NCBI GenBank assembly: GCA_039704465.1
Contig: JASFAU010000010.1
Span: 620,001 to 684,000, forward strand
Source of the DNA: Plasmodiophora brassicae
Taxonomy: Eukaryota > Endomyxa > Phytomyxea > Plasmodiophorida > Plasmodiophoridae
Direction: 5' to 3'
Length of the DNA: 64,000 bases
The notes under the pieces were generated by a model. That model was not told the origin of the DNA, made no database searches, and saw only the letters and a list, made by a program, of their open reading frames with translations. A program made the translations under genes and the position numbers. Within the stretch, counting starts at the first letter, position 1. Every line of letters begins with the position of its first letter. This document shows, in pieces, positions 53,279-63,280 of this stretch.

Positions 53279-54178
53279 ATGACGTTCATCCCCGCTGCTT
53301 CCAGGTGCTTCGCTATGCTGCTCGTCTTCTTCCTCGTGTCGCGCGCAGAGGCGGTTAATCTACTCTTCTGGAGAAAAGCGAAGCAGCCCTTGACGATCAT
53401 GTCAGGCCGTGAGAATGATCCAATGACAGCGGTGACGAATATCAAAATTTCCAACCTGCAGGAAGAGCACCACAAGGAGCGTCACCGCCTAAATGATACA
53501 CTCGGGACCAAAGTGCACGAGTACGCTCTCAAGGACATCATCCGGCAGCAACGGCTGAAAAGGGTCAAAGATGCAGCAGCCAGATCGATGCAAGAGTTGG
53601 AAGAAGAGCAGAGGAAGTGCGACGAAGAGATTCGAAAGGCCGCTCTAGCAACCGAGGCGAAGCTCAAGCAAGAAGAGCAGAGGGTGCTCGATGCGCAAGC
53701 TGCGACATTGGCCGCCAGGGCATCGACCCAGCGCCTTCAGCGCAGGACGAAATACCTGGCAGGCGCCAGCATCACTCTTGGTGCAGGTGCTGGGATGGTG
53801 CTGGGTCGGGCGTCGTTCCGTCCGAAACCAGCCCTGCTGGCCATTCTCGAGGAATCCGGCATGAGTTTGAAAACTGCTGCCCTGGCAACAGCAGGCATCG
53901 CCGCCGCCGTTCTCACAAGTGCATCTCGCATCGAATCACAGCCGGTACCTATTGAACCAACATCTGCAGGCGCCGATGCTGCACCTAGTGGATCACGGCC
54001 GGTACCGACTGAACCAACATCTGCTGCCACCGATGCTGCCCCTAAGCGAACCCCGATATTGATCATTACGGGCATCGCGGGAGGCGTCATTGTGCTCGTT
54101 GGCATTGTTGCCGGGTACTGCGCGTACCGCAGGTCGAAACGAACGTTAGTAACAACGCCGAGGTACCTGTACTTTTGA
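53279..54178 (+). CDS. Secreted coiled-coil membrane protein family, member 6
   Basis: Intronless, 299 residues. A signal peptide (RCFAMLLVFFLVSRAEA) precedes about 120 residues of charged coiled coil (for example ARSMQELEEEQRKCDEEIRK). The Gly/Ala-rich stretch LAGASITLGAGAGMVLGR follows, then SLKTAALATAGIAAAVLTSA at the position of the family motif. A short tandem repeat (PVPIEPTSAGADAAPSGS, then a near copy PVPTEPTSAATDAAPK) links to the C-terminal TM helix ILIITGIAGGVIVLVGIVAG with a basic tail (YRRSKR). Its C-terminus is closest to the decayed copy at 54235-54896. Confidence 0.78.
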   Translation: MTFIPAASRCFAMLLVFFLVSRAEAVNLLFWRKAKQPLTIMSGRENDPMTAVTNIKISNLQEEHHKERHRLNDTLGTKVHEYALKDIIRQQRLKRVKDAAARSMQELEEEQRKCDEEIRKAALATEAKLKQEEQRVLDAQAATLAARASTQRLQRRTKYLAGASITLGAGAGMVLGRASFRPKPALLAILEESGMSLKTAALATAGIAAAVLTSASRIESQPVPIEPTSAGADAAPSGSRPVPTEPTSAATDAAPKRTPILIITGIAGGVIVLVGIVAGYCAYRRSKRTLVTTPRYLYF

Positions 54179-54234
54179 ACTCCCGCGTTCTGCATCGTCG
54201 CGCGAACCGGAAGCGCTCTTGAACGACTATTGCA

Positions 54235-54896
54235 ATGCGACGACCTACGAAGGCCTACGTACAGTGGCGGTTCAACGGAATCACATCAAATATAGTACTA
54301 TTGTACGTGCTCGTGCATAACGTCCGTTGCACCGATCTCTGGAACCGAATAGTTTTGACCCCGAAGGAGACCAGGTTAACAGAAAACGCGAAGATGTCGC
54401 TCGCAATACGACGATCAGGCAAGGCACGTGCGCAGCCCTAGCTGCCGACGTCAACGCGACGACGGGCACCCTAGACGCAGATGCGCGAAGACATACGGAA
54501 GATCGAACAAGTAACCAGGCGCGTTGTCCAGGAAGAACGGCGGAAGCAATCCAATTACGCAGCGCCGAGGATGGCCGCCGGGATTGTGGCTGGCGTTAGG
54601 GCTGGTACCAGGCTCGGGCGAGCACTGTGGCGCACTAGGTAGGCCTTTCTTGCCCGATGTCGGCGGGGAATGCGCTGGCAACGGCCGGCATCGCCGCTGC
54701 ACTAGTTACAACCTCTCGTCCCGATTCGAAACCGGCCCATACTGGTACAACCCCCGTTATCGTCCCCGATGCGCGAAACCGAAGCATCTCGCTGATCATG
54801 ACGTTCGTCGCTGGCGGCGCCCTTGTTCTCGTTGGTACCGCTACTGGGTATATCCAGTTCCGCAGGTCAGGAGACACTCTGCTGTCGCCCTACTGA
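54235..54896 (+). pseudogene. Decayed member 7 of the coiled-coil membrane protein family
   Basis: Family pieces are present in the right order, but broken. A possible signal region lies in one frame (ITSNIVLLYVLVHNVRC, from 54235). A coiled-coil remnant lies further on in the same frame (IRKIEQVTRRVVQEERRKQS, about 54493-54552), separated by in-frame stop codons. The C-terminal part is in another frame from 54657 (ALATAGIAAALVTTSRPDSK, then a TM helix and YIQFRRSGD), close to member 6. I found no introns that join the pieces in phase, so disablement is likelier than splicing. Confidence 0.6.
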
Positions 54897-55033
54897 CAGC
54901 GTTATTAACACCGTCGTCCTTAAAGCGAACGGCATCGTTGAATAAATACGATATGGGCGATCTACACAAGATACATGCGTTCATTGCCGATCGCTGTGAT
55001 TGACTGGTACGACGCTGGACGATAAAGCCGACA

Positions 55034-55443
55034 TCATTGACGTCGATGAGACTTGGCAGTACCCGTCCCTGAATACGGCAGACTGATCAGGGCCATCAGC
55101 ATGGCGAACAGCAGAACGTGGACCATGTTGAAACGGAACTCCTCAGCGGGACCAAACGCTTCGACCAGGAACGCCTGCAGAACCTCGACGTTACAGACTG
55201 CCTGGCGCCAGATGCCATCGTCATTACCTCGATATGGACCAGGACCGGTTTGATCGTCAGGACAATGCCGGTGGGACCGGCGGCCGGATCGCGGACGAAG
55301 CTGGTCAGCTTGTCAAGCCCATCCCGCATCTGCAGGAGGGCGGCAGCGGACAGCACCACGTACACAGGAGCGAGAAGCAGACCACGCACGAGATCGAGCA
55401 ACATCGTCATGGAACGGCGCCACGCCCTGTACGGCAGCAACAC
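55034..55443 (-). CDS. Small two-TM membrane protein, family unknown
   Basis: Two exons on the minus strand, 55443-55246 and 55201-55034, with a 44-nt intron; 121 residues, or 110 if the start is the methionine at 55410. TM1 is LLLAPVYVVLSAAALL; a short loop (MRDGLDKLTSFVRDPAAGPT) follows. The second exon in another frame gives AFLVEAFGPAEEFRFNMVHV and TM2 VLLFAMLMALISLPYS, then a short basic tail. Splicing in phase and two sensible TM helices support a real gene. No family recognised. The intron is short for this genome. Confidence 0.5.
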
Positions 55444-55796
55444 GGTACCGACCTAATCGGCCTGGCGTTTGCGGCGATTCGCCAGGGCGGCTGCAGAACG
55501 CCACACGTTACAATACCGGACTCCGGGACTATTCCTGGTCCCAGCGCCGACGTGACCGCAGTGCAGCGAACTGTAGCCGGCGCAGCCGGCGCGTGACGCA
55601 CCATCAGCGCCGACCTGAAGTGACGCGAATATCATGATTCACGAATCGCCCCCCAGTGAGGTCCAGGCTTGACCCGAGATTGCATGACGCAATACGGGCC
55701 TGACTCGAGGTCAAATGAGCACGTCAGGTGACGCGTCTGGCACGGTCAGTTCTCTAGTTAGTGGGCAGTGCAGACGGCGTGGGCCCAGGCGCAAGG
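55444..55796. other. Intergenic region upstream of the Gln/Pro repeat gene
   Basis: 353 bp without a recognised gene. The direct words TTGACCCGAGAT and CCTGACTCGAGGTCA near 55670-55715 include a partial inverted repeat around TGACC/GGTCA. No TATA element was recognised. Confidence 0.35.
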
Positions 55797-58700
55797 ATGC
55801 GCCCGCCTTTAATTATTGTCGTGCTGGCGGTCGCCTTCCTGGCGTCGTCGATTGTCTGTCGAGGCCAACCCGATCAGCAGCAGGTCCGGCAGGCCATGCG
55901 TGACGATCCGGAAATGGTATCGTTGCTGAACAGCGGCAACGTCGATCCGAACGTTGTTGCCGAGTTCATCGTGTCGAACCTGGATCCATCTTCCAACAGC
56001 ACTGAGCAGCCTCCTCAACAGCAGCAGCCTCCTCAACAGCAGCAGCCTCCTCAACAGCAGCAGCCTCCTCAACAGCAGCAGCCTCCTCAACAGCAGCAGC
56101 CTCCTCAACAGCAGCAGCCTCCTCAACAGCAGCAGCCTCCTCAACAGCAGCAGCCTCCTCAACAGCAGCAGCCGCCGCAGCAGCAGCAACCATCTCCTCA
56201 GCAGCAATCCCCTCAACAGCAACCATCTCCTCAACAACAGCAATCCCCTCAACAGCCTCCACAGCAGCAGCAGCCAACACCCCTGCAGCAGCAACAAGGG
56301 CAGCAGCAGCAGAAGCAGCCACCACAGCCTCCGCAGGGTAAGGGACCCCCAGGCCCAACGGAGCAGGCAGCCAAACCTCCTTCACCGAACCAGAGCCCGC
56401 AGCAACCGGCTCCTGCGCAGTCGCCTCAGGAACAGCAATCTCCTCAACAACAGCCGCAGCAATCTCCATCCCAACAGCAATCCCCTCAGCAGCAGCAGCG
56501 GCCGCCGCAGCAGCAACCCCCTCAGCAACGGCGACCCCGATCTCCAGAGCAATCGCCTGAGCAATCAACGCAGCAGTCGCCCCAGCAGCAGCAACAACCA
56601 CAACAGCAGCAACAACCCCAACAATCGCCTCAGCAGCAGCAGCAGCCGCCGCAGCGGTCGCCTCAGCAGCAACAGCAGTCTCCTGAGCAGTCGCCTCAGC
56701 AGCAGCAACAACCACAACAGCAACAACAATCTCCTGAGCAATCACCACAACAGCAACCTCAGCAATCGCCTCAGCAACAGCAACAGCCACAACAATCTCC
56801 TCAGCAGTCGCCGGAGCAATCCCCTCAGCAGTCGCCGGAGCAATCCCCTCAGCAGCAGCCACAACCGTCTCCTCAGCAATCCCCGGAGCAATCGCCTGAG
56901 CAGCGGTCTCAGAAGCAATCCCAGCAATCACCCCAAACACAGCAGCAGCCGCCGCAGCAGTCCCCACAGCAGTCGCCTCAGCAGCAACAGTCACCACAAC
57001 AGCAGCCGCAACAATCTCCTCAACAGTCGCCTCAGCAGTCTCCTGAGCAGCCCCCTCAGCAGCAATCTCCTCAGCAATCCCCTGAGCAGTCTCCACAGCA
57101 ACAACCGCAGCAGCAGCCACAGCAATCGCCTCAGCAACAACAACCACCACAGCAGACCCCGCAGCAGCAACAACCGCAACAGCAATCACCCCAGCAGCAA
57201 CAACAGCCGCAACAGTCGCCTGAGCAGTCTCCGCAACAACAACCGAAACAATCCCCTCAGCAGCAGCAGCCACAACAATCCCCTGAGGAGCAGCAGCAGC
57301 AGCAGCCACAGCAATCTCCGCAACAGTCTCCCCAACAGCAACCGGAACAATCTCCTCAGCAGCCACCACCACCACCACCACCTCAGCAGCAGCCACCGCC
57401 ACCGCCTCCACCACCTCAGCAACAACCGCCACCGCAAAAATCGCCAGAGCAACAACAGCCACAGCAATCCCCAGAACAACAGCCACAGCAGTCTCCTCAG
57501 CAGCAACAGCCACAGCAGTCCCCACAGCAGCAACAGCCGCAACAGTCCCCGCAGCAACAGCCGCAACAGTCTCCCGAGCAACAGGAGCCTCAGCAATCCC
57601 CTAAGCAGCAGCCACCACCACCACCTCAGCAGCAGCAGCCGCCACCACCCCCGCCTCAGCAACAGCCGCCACAGTCTCCCGAGCAACAGGAGCCACAGCA
57701 ATCTCCTAAGCAGCAGCCACCACCACCACCTCAGCAGAAGCAGCCGCCACCACCTCCGCCTCCTCAACAACAGCCTCCACCGCCACCTCAGCAGCAGCAA
57801 CCCCCACCCCAAAAGTCGCCAGAGCAACAACAGCCACAGCAATCCCCCGAACAACAGCCACAGCAGTCTCCTCAGCAGCAAGAGCCACAGCAATCCCCAC
57901 AGCAGCAACAGCCGCAACAGTCCCCGCAGCAACAACCGCAACAGTCTCCCGAGCAACAGGAGCCACAGCAATCTCCTAAGCAGCAGCCACCGCCACCTCC
58001 CCCTCCTCAACAACAGCCTCCACCGCCACCTCCGCAGCAGCAACCGCCGCCACCACCTCCACCTCCTCAGCAGCAGCCGCCACCATCACCTGAGCAGCAA
58101 CCGCCGCCACCACCACCTCCTCAGCAGCAGCCGCCACCACCATCAGAGCAGCAACCGCCGCCACCACCACCTCCTCAGCAGCAGCCGCCACCATCATCTG
58201 AGCAGCAACCGCCACCACCACCTCCTCCTCCTCCTCAGCAGCAGCCGCCACCACCTCCTCAGCAGCAACCGCCGCCACCACCTCCACCTCCGCAGCAAGA
58301 GCCGCCACCACCTCCTCAGCAGCAGCCGCCACCACCTCCTCCTCCTCAACAGCAGCCGCCACCACCGCCTCAGCAGCAACCGCCGCCACCACCTCCACCT
58401 CCGCAGCAAGAGCCGCCACCACCTCCTCAGCAGCAGCCGCCACCACCTCCTCCTCCTCAACAGCAGCCGCCACCACCGACTCAGCAGCAACCGCCGCCAC
58501 CACCTCCACCTCCTCAGCAGCAGCCGCCACCACCGCCCCAGCAGCAACCGCCGCCACCACCTCCTCCTCCTCAGCAGCAACCGCCGCCACCACCTCCTCA
58601 GCAGCAGCCGCCACCACCTCCTCAGCAGCAACCGCCGCCACCACCTCCACCTCCTCAGCAAGAGCCGCCACCACCACCTCAACAGCAACCGCCACCACCA

Positions 58701-59915
58701 CCACCTCCACCTCCTCAGCAGCAGCCGCCACCCCCACCGCCCCAGCAGCAACCGCCGCCACCACCTCCACCTCCTCAGCAGCAGCCGCCACCCCCACCTC
58801 AACAGCAACCGCCGCCACCACCACCACCACCTCCTCAGCAGCAGCCGCCACCACCTCCGCAGCAGCAACCGCCGCCACCACCTCCACCTCCTCAGCAAGA
58901 GCCGCCACCACCGCCCCAGCAGCAACCGCCGCCACCACCTCCACCTCCTCAGCAGCAGCCGCCACCCCCACCTCAACAGCAACCGCCGCCACCTCCTCCA
59001 CCACCGCAGCAACAGCCTCCGCCACCACCACCTCAGCAGCAACCGCCGCCACCACCTCCACCTCCTCAGCAGCAGCCGCCGCCACCACCACCACCCCCAC
59101 AGCAACAGCCTCCGCCACCACCGCAGCAGCAACCGCCGCCGCCACCACCACCTCCTCAGCAGCAACCGCCGCCACCACCACCGCCTCCTCAGCAGCAGCC
59201 GCCGCCTCCACCTCAGCAGCAGCCGCCACCTCCACCACCACCTCCCCAGCAGCAACCGCCACCTCCACCCCAGCAGCAACCGCCGCCACCACCACCACCT
59301 CCTCAGCAGCAACCGCCGCCACCACCACCGCCTCCTCAGCAGCAGCCGCCGCCTCCACCTCAGCAGCAGCCGCCACCTCCACCACCACCTCCCCAGCAGC
59401 AACCGCCACCTCCACCTCAGCAGCAACCGCCGCCGCCTCCACCACCGCCTCAGCAACCGCCGCCACCACCTCCTCAGCAGCAACCGCCGCCACCACCACC
59501 GCCTCCTCAGCAGCAGCCGCCGCCTCCACCTCAGCAGCAGCCGCCACCTCCACCACCACCTCCCCAGCAGCAACCGCCACCTCCACCCCAGCAGCAACCG
59601 CCGCCACCTCCACCACCACCTCAACAGCAGCCGCCGCCACCACCTCCACCTCCTCAGCAGCAGCCGCCGCCACCACCCCCACCCCCGCAGCAACAGCCTC
59701 CACCACCACCGCAGCAGCAACCGCCGCCGCCACCACCACCTCCTCCTCAACAACAGCCACCGCCTCCGCCACAGCAGCAACCGCCACCTCCACAGACGCC
59801 TCCTACGCCGGCACCAACCCCGGAACCTACTCCTGCCCCAGAACCGGCACCAGAGCCCTCTCCTCCCACGTGGCATCATCTGCATCCCCACTGGTTCCGC
59901 TACGACCTGTTCTAA
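55797..59915 (+). CDS. Very large secreted Gln/Pro repeat protein
   Basis: Intronless, 1372 residues from the first ATG before a signal peptide (PPLIIVVLAVAFLASSIVC). Residues ~22-72 are the only ordinary segment (for example VRQAMRDDPEMVSLLNSGNV), with one N-glycosylation site (NST). The rest is repeat in three zones: nine exact PPQQQQ units; a long QSPQQ/QSPEQ zone; and a zone of PPPPPPPPQQQ-type units. The end is Pro/Thr/Glu-rich and closes with TWHHLHPHWFRYDLF. No other domain is seen. It is likely extracellular or wall-associated and intrinsically disordered; Pro-rich tracts may form polyproline II helices and may be O-glycosylated. Role unknown. Confidence 0.85.
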   Translation: MRPPLIIVVLAVAFLASSIVCRGQPDQQQVRQAMRDDPEMVSLLNSGNVDPNVVAEFIVSNLDPSSNSTEQPPQQQQPPQQQQPPQQQQPPQQQQPPQQQQPPQQQQPPQQQQPPQQQQPPQQQQPPQQQQPSPQQQSPQQQPSPQQQQSPQQPPQQQQPTPLQQQQGQQQQKQPPQPPQGKGPPGPTEQAAKPPSPNQSPQQPAPAQSPQEQQSPQQQPQQSPSQQQSPQQQQRPPQQQPPQQRRPRSPEQSPEQSTQQSPQQQQQPQQQQQPQQSPQQQQQPPQRSPQQQQQSPEQSPQQQQQPQQQQQSPEQSPQQQPQQSPQQQQQPQQSPQQSPEQSPQQSPEQSPQQQPQPSPQQSPEQSPEQRSQKQSQQSPQTQQQPPQQSPQQSPQQQQSPQQQPQQSPQQSPQQSPEQPPQQQSPQQSPEQSPQQQPQQQPQQSPQQQQPPQQTPQQQQPQQQSPQQQQQPQQSPEQSPQQQPKQSPQQQQPQQSPEEQQQQQPQQSPQQSPQQQPEQSPQQPPPPPPPQQQPPPPPPPPQQQPPPQKSPEQQQPQQSPEQQPQQSPQQQQPQQSPQQQQPQQSPQQQPQQSPEQQEPQQSPKQQPPPPPQQQQPPPPPPQQQPPQSPEQQEPQQSPKQQPPPPPQQKQPPPPPPPQQQPPPPPQQQQPPPQKSPEQQQPQQSPEQQPQQSPQQQEPQQSPQQQQPQQSPQQQPQQSPEQQEPQQSPKQQPPPPPPPQQQPPPPPPQQQPPPPPPPPQQQPPPSPEQQPPPPPPPQQQPPPPSEQQPPPPPPPQQQPPPSSEQQPPPPPPPPPQQQPPPPPQQQPPPPPPPPQQEPPPPPQQQPPPPPPPQQQPPPPPQQQPPPPPPPPQQEPPPPPQQQPPPPPPPQQQPPPPTQQQPPPPPPPPQQQPPPPPQQQPPPPPPPPQQQPPPPPPQQQPPPPPQQQPPPPPPPPQQEPPPPPQQQPPPPPPPPPQQQPPPPPPQQQPPPPPPPPQQQPPPPPQQQPPPPPPPPPQQQPPPPPQQQPPPPPPPPQQEPPPPPQQQPPPPPPPPQQQPPPPPQQQPPPPPPPPQQQPPPPPPQQQPPPPPPPPQQQPPPPPPPPQQQPPPPPQQQPPPPPPPPQQQPPPPPPPPQQQPPPPPQQQPPPPPPPPQQQPPPPPQQQPPPPPPPPQQQPPPPPPPPQQQPPPPPQQQPPPPPPPPQQQPPPPPQQQPPPPPPPPQQPPPPPPQQQPPPPPPPPQQQPPPPPQQQPPPPPPPPQQQPPPPPQQQPPPPPPPPQQQPPPPPPPPQQQPPPPPPPPQQQPPPPPQQQPPPPPPPPPQQQPPPPPQQQPPPPQTPPTPAPTPEPTPAPEPAPEPSPPTWHHLHPHWFRYDLF
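56010..56171 (+). repeat. Nine exact copies of an 18-bp tandem repeat
   Basis: The unit CCTCCTCAACAGCAGCAG repeats nine times without a mismatch, encoding PPQQQQ. Exactness at the DNA level indicates recent unequal exchange or slippage, so copy number is probably polymorphic. Confidence 0.9.
56172..59794 (+). repeat. Imperfect CAG/CCN minisatellite within the Gln/Pro gene
   Basis: Degenerate tandem repeats of CAGCAG(CAA) and CCACCTCC-type units, with longer higher-order copies. For example, the blocks around 57420-57620 and 57790-57980 are near-duplicates, as are several ~170-bp blocks after 59100. Long antisense frames of Ala/Val or Leu/Arg/Trp here are by-products of composition. Confidence 0.9.
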
Positions 59916-60395
59916 TCCGTCACACTCTCCAGCTGCTGCTATCACAAACACTAAACTTGCTGTTCATACAACACCTCTCCGCCTGCAGACGTTGAGCGTA
60001 GCGGAACAAACCGTAGGGACCAATAAACGAAGAAGGCGCAGCAGCACGAACTCGAAAACGTCCCAGGAGCCCCGTGCACGCGTACGGGTTCGTCTCGCTC
60101 CACGCAGCGCCTTCTCCCTACCGACGTTTGCCAGCGGAACCTCGCGAGCCTACTGCATCCAGTTATCAGGCCCGGCGCGCCCACCGGCCAAAGCACCTCG
60201 GCTCCCGTGACAAGCGACCTGACGCGGCCGTCGCCGACGATCGTCGTGCAGCGAGCGGCACGTCGAATTCGACATGAGGTGACCCCCGCTCATCGCGGCA
60301 TGCAGCAAAAAAGGGGGGAGGGGGCGTGTTGAGCCGTGCTGCCGCCAGACCAGCCCAGACGCGTGCGTCTCCAGTCCATCACACTGAATCGCATC
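59916..60395. other. Intergenic region between the Gln/Pro gene and MCM8
   Basis: 480 bp without a convincing gene. The MCM8 frame is open back to 60336. A purine-rich stretch (AAAAAAGGGGGGAGGGGG) lies near 60307-60324. Confidence 0.4.
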
Positions 60396-63174
60396 ATGGA
60401 GACGGCCTGGCGGATGTATTTCAATGGCGAGCCCGCCCCGGAGGACGGCGACGACCCGCGGCCCGCGGCGGTGGATGCCCTGCGCCAGTATCTCGCCGGG
60501 CGCGCCGGCGCCATGCGCAGGTCGCTGCGCCGCGGCGGGCACATCGCGTTCGACCTGCGCGACCTGGCGGACGCGCCGCTCGACGTGACGCGACTGCTGA
60601 ACGACGAGCCGACCAACTTGATCGCATGCATGCAGCTGGCCGCACACCTGGTCGGCGTCTGCCGCTTGGGCGGCCGACTGGTCGAAATCGCTAACGGTGG
60701 CCCTGTGCAGGTTCTGGCTGGGCCCGACGGCGGCCCGGAACCGAAATCACCATTACCTGTGCGGTTCTCCGGTCATGGCCCCGTAACGCCGATGCGAGCC
60801 ATAAAGTCGGAGAACGTTGAGCGCTTCGTGACGCTGAAAGGCACTGTTGTTCGCATGACCGCCATACAGCCGCTGGTCGTCGGCCTCCGATTCATCTGCG
60901 CACGATGCGGCGCTGAAACGGTCCGGCACTTCCCCGGTGGGCGATACGACCCTCCGTCGACATGCGTCAGCGAAGGGTGCAAAGGTCGTGGGATGCAGGC
61001 CGACCGTGGATCTGCCCAGACAGTCGACTACCAGAGGATTCGCCTGCAGGAGTCGTTCAGCGATGATGTCGGAAGAATGCCGAGGACGATTGACGTTGAG
61101 CTCCGAGAGGGCCTGGTTGATTCGTGCCGACCCGGTGATCTTGTTACCGTCTGTGGTATTGTGAAAGCGGACCGGGCCGAAGGCAAAGGGCAAACATGCC
61201 TGTACGTGCTGTATATTGCTGCGAACAACGTCGTCAACGACAAGCATGGGTCGAACCCTGAGGCCGCTGGAGCGACGACCTACGATTGCAATACCTCGTT
61301 CACACTCTACGACCTTCACGGCATCAACGCGATCTTTCATTGCGAGGACGTGCTCTCGTTGGTTGTCAATTCGCTGTGCCCTGGAATCTTCGGCCACGAG
61401 CTTGTTAAAGGTTTGGATTCCCTTCCAGTTCACCATCCGCCTGACTTGCTAAGCGTCCTGTGTCAGCTGGCCTGTGCCTTGGGCTGTTCTCCGGCGTGCG
61501 AAAGTACGTTGGGAGCTCACATCAGATCCCTAAGCGCGGCGATATTCATGTGTTGCTGCTGGGTGACCCTGGTATGTCGAGCATGCGCCCTGGTTTTGAC
61601 CAGGTTCCCATTTGGCGAATTCGCAGGGCTGGGGAAGTCTCAGCTGCTAAGAGGATGCATGCAAGTTGCCCCGCGAGCTGTGTATGTCTGCGGGAACGCC
61701 ACAGTAAGGTGTGCGCTTACTACCTGGTTTCTATTGCGCTGATCCGCTTTGCTGTCTTGATAGTCAACGGCTGGGTTGACGGTTTCGCTGGTTAAGGACG
61801 GCGGTGGGGAATCCGCACTTGAAGCGGGCGCCCTTGTTCTTGCGGACAACGGTCTGTGCTGCATCGATGAATTCGACAAGCTTACTGGCGATCCGCAAGC
61901 TCTTCTTGAGGCCATGGAACAACAGAGTATTTCCATCACAAAGGTGATGTGGATTTGCCACCTATGCTGGGGTTGCCGTATTGATGTACGGTTGTTTCAG
62001 GGAGGGATTTGTTGTTCCGTGTCTGCCAGAGCAACCGTGTTTGTTGCTGCTAACCCTATTGGCGGCCATTACAAGTACGTTTACCGGTCTGGCCGAAAAC
62101 GGGCATCCGTTTCTGAAATGCAATCAGTCGTCGTAAGACTGTCCTCGAGAATCTACGGATCTCGCCGGCTCTGCTGTCACGGTTTGACCTGGTCTTCGTC
62201 CTGATTGACAGCCCCGATGCAAGGCGGGACGCTCTGCTGTCCGAACATGTTCTTGCGGTACGCTAGTGATGGATGACGTTCGTCGTTCTCGATTTGATTC
62301 GTTTCGTCTTCACGTAGCTGCATTCTGGTGACCGCACCAGGCAAGATTCTTGCCGGGTGCCACAATGTACCTTCAACAACAACATATCGCCTGTTGCTGG
62401 TTGACCTGATGCACAAATGTAGATTCTCAGCGGACGAACAATCTCTCAGATGCGTACCTGTCAACCCGGATTAAATTGCAGGGTCCCCAAGGGCAGCCCG
62501 ACTTTGATCCACTGCCGCCGGCCCTTCTACGAAAGTACATTCAGTACTCCCAGCAATACGTTCATCCGAAGTCCGTTCGTGTGTGGATATTGATGGCCTG
62601 CCCGTTCACATGTCTTCGTTCAGGCTATCACCAGAGGCGCGTGCGACGTTCAAACAGTTCTACTTGCAGCTGCGTCGTGAGAGCAATGTTAGCTGTGCGG
62701 ATGGCAGTCGCCAAGTTACGACTCGCCAGCTTGAATCCCTAATTCGGCTGGGCGAAGCTCGTGCTCGTTTAGAACTTCGGGAGATAGTCACCGAACAGGA
62801 CGCATGGGTATGCCTAACGACTCACTTGCGACCTGCCAACCTTGATTTCATCTTCGTCTGCTTAGGACGTCATAGAAATCATGAAAGAATCGCTGTTCGA
62901 CCTGTACGCGGATGAATTCGCACCGGTCGATGTTGCGAGCCAACCTGGGAAACGAGGTGGATCGAGGACGAAGCAGGCGAAGGAGTTCATCAAGGTCGCG
63001 GGTCGCCGGGTATCCCAGGGCCACCCTGACATTTTCGACACCAACGCCATGAAGGTCATGGCACGTCAGGCCGGATGCCCCGCTGAAGAGTTCGAGGCGT
63101 TCATCGAGCTTCTGAACCAGAATAACGTCATTCTCCACAAGGGCAACAAACGGTATAAATTCCTGGGCTCCTAG
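60396..63174 (+). CDS. MCM8: MCM8 DNA helicase
   Basis: Ten exons: 60396-61410, 61467-61571, 61627-61703, 61764-61943, 62001-62074, 62128-62257, 62318-62356, 62431-62570, 62624-62807 and 62866-63174; 750 residues (human 840). A start at 60336 would add 20. The N-terminal part includes a zinc site (CARC and CVSEGC) and the OB fold. The AAA+ core has Walker [12 protein letters not shown] (split by an intron), [21 protein letters not shown] with Walker [17 protein letters not shown], and the arginine finger [10 protein letters not shown]-terminal winged-helix sequences follow. [16 protein letters not shown] and QQYVHPKLSP identify MCM8 rather than MCM2-7. With MCM9 it acts in homologous recombination repair. 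Exons 7 and 8 are the least certain. Confidence 0.92.
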
Positions 63175-63280
63175 CACTGCCGTATCATTGGCTCATTGCA
63201 AGAAATGCTTTAATTTAGTTTGGCAAATAGAGCAGTAGTTACATGATTGTACATCCTCCGGGCGAGGCACGCGAACGCCA

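Noticed and set aside
54235..54896. Member 7 as a functional spliced gene
   Set aside because: Two in-frame stops and a frame change could not be removed by GT-AG or GC-AG introns in phase, and all other members are intronless, so a pseudogene is the simpler reading.
46448..54896. Bacterial methyl-accepting or tape-measure-like proteins as an explanation for the coiled-coil cluster
   Set aside because: The Ala-rich coiled coils give a superficial resemblance, but there is no signalling hairpin motif, and eukaryotic signal peptides with C-terminal TM tails fit better.
55966..59951. Long antisense and alternate-frame open frames (500-1400 codons) across the Gln/Pro gene
   Set aside because: They consist only of Ala/Val, Leu/Arg/Trp or Ser/His/Leu runs created by the CAG/CCN repeat read in other frames, and have no ordinary protein sequence or signal peptide.
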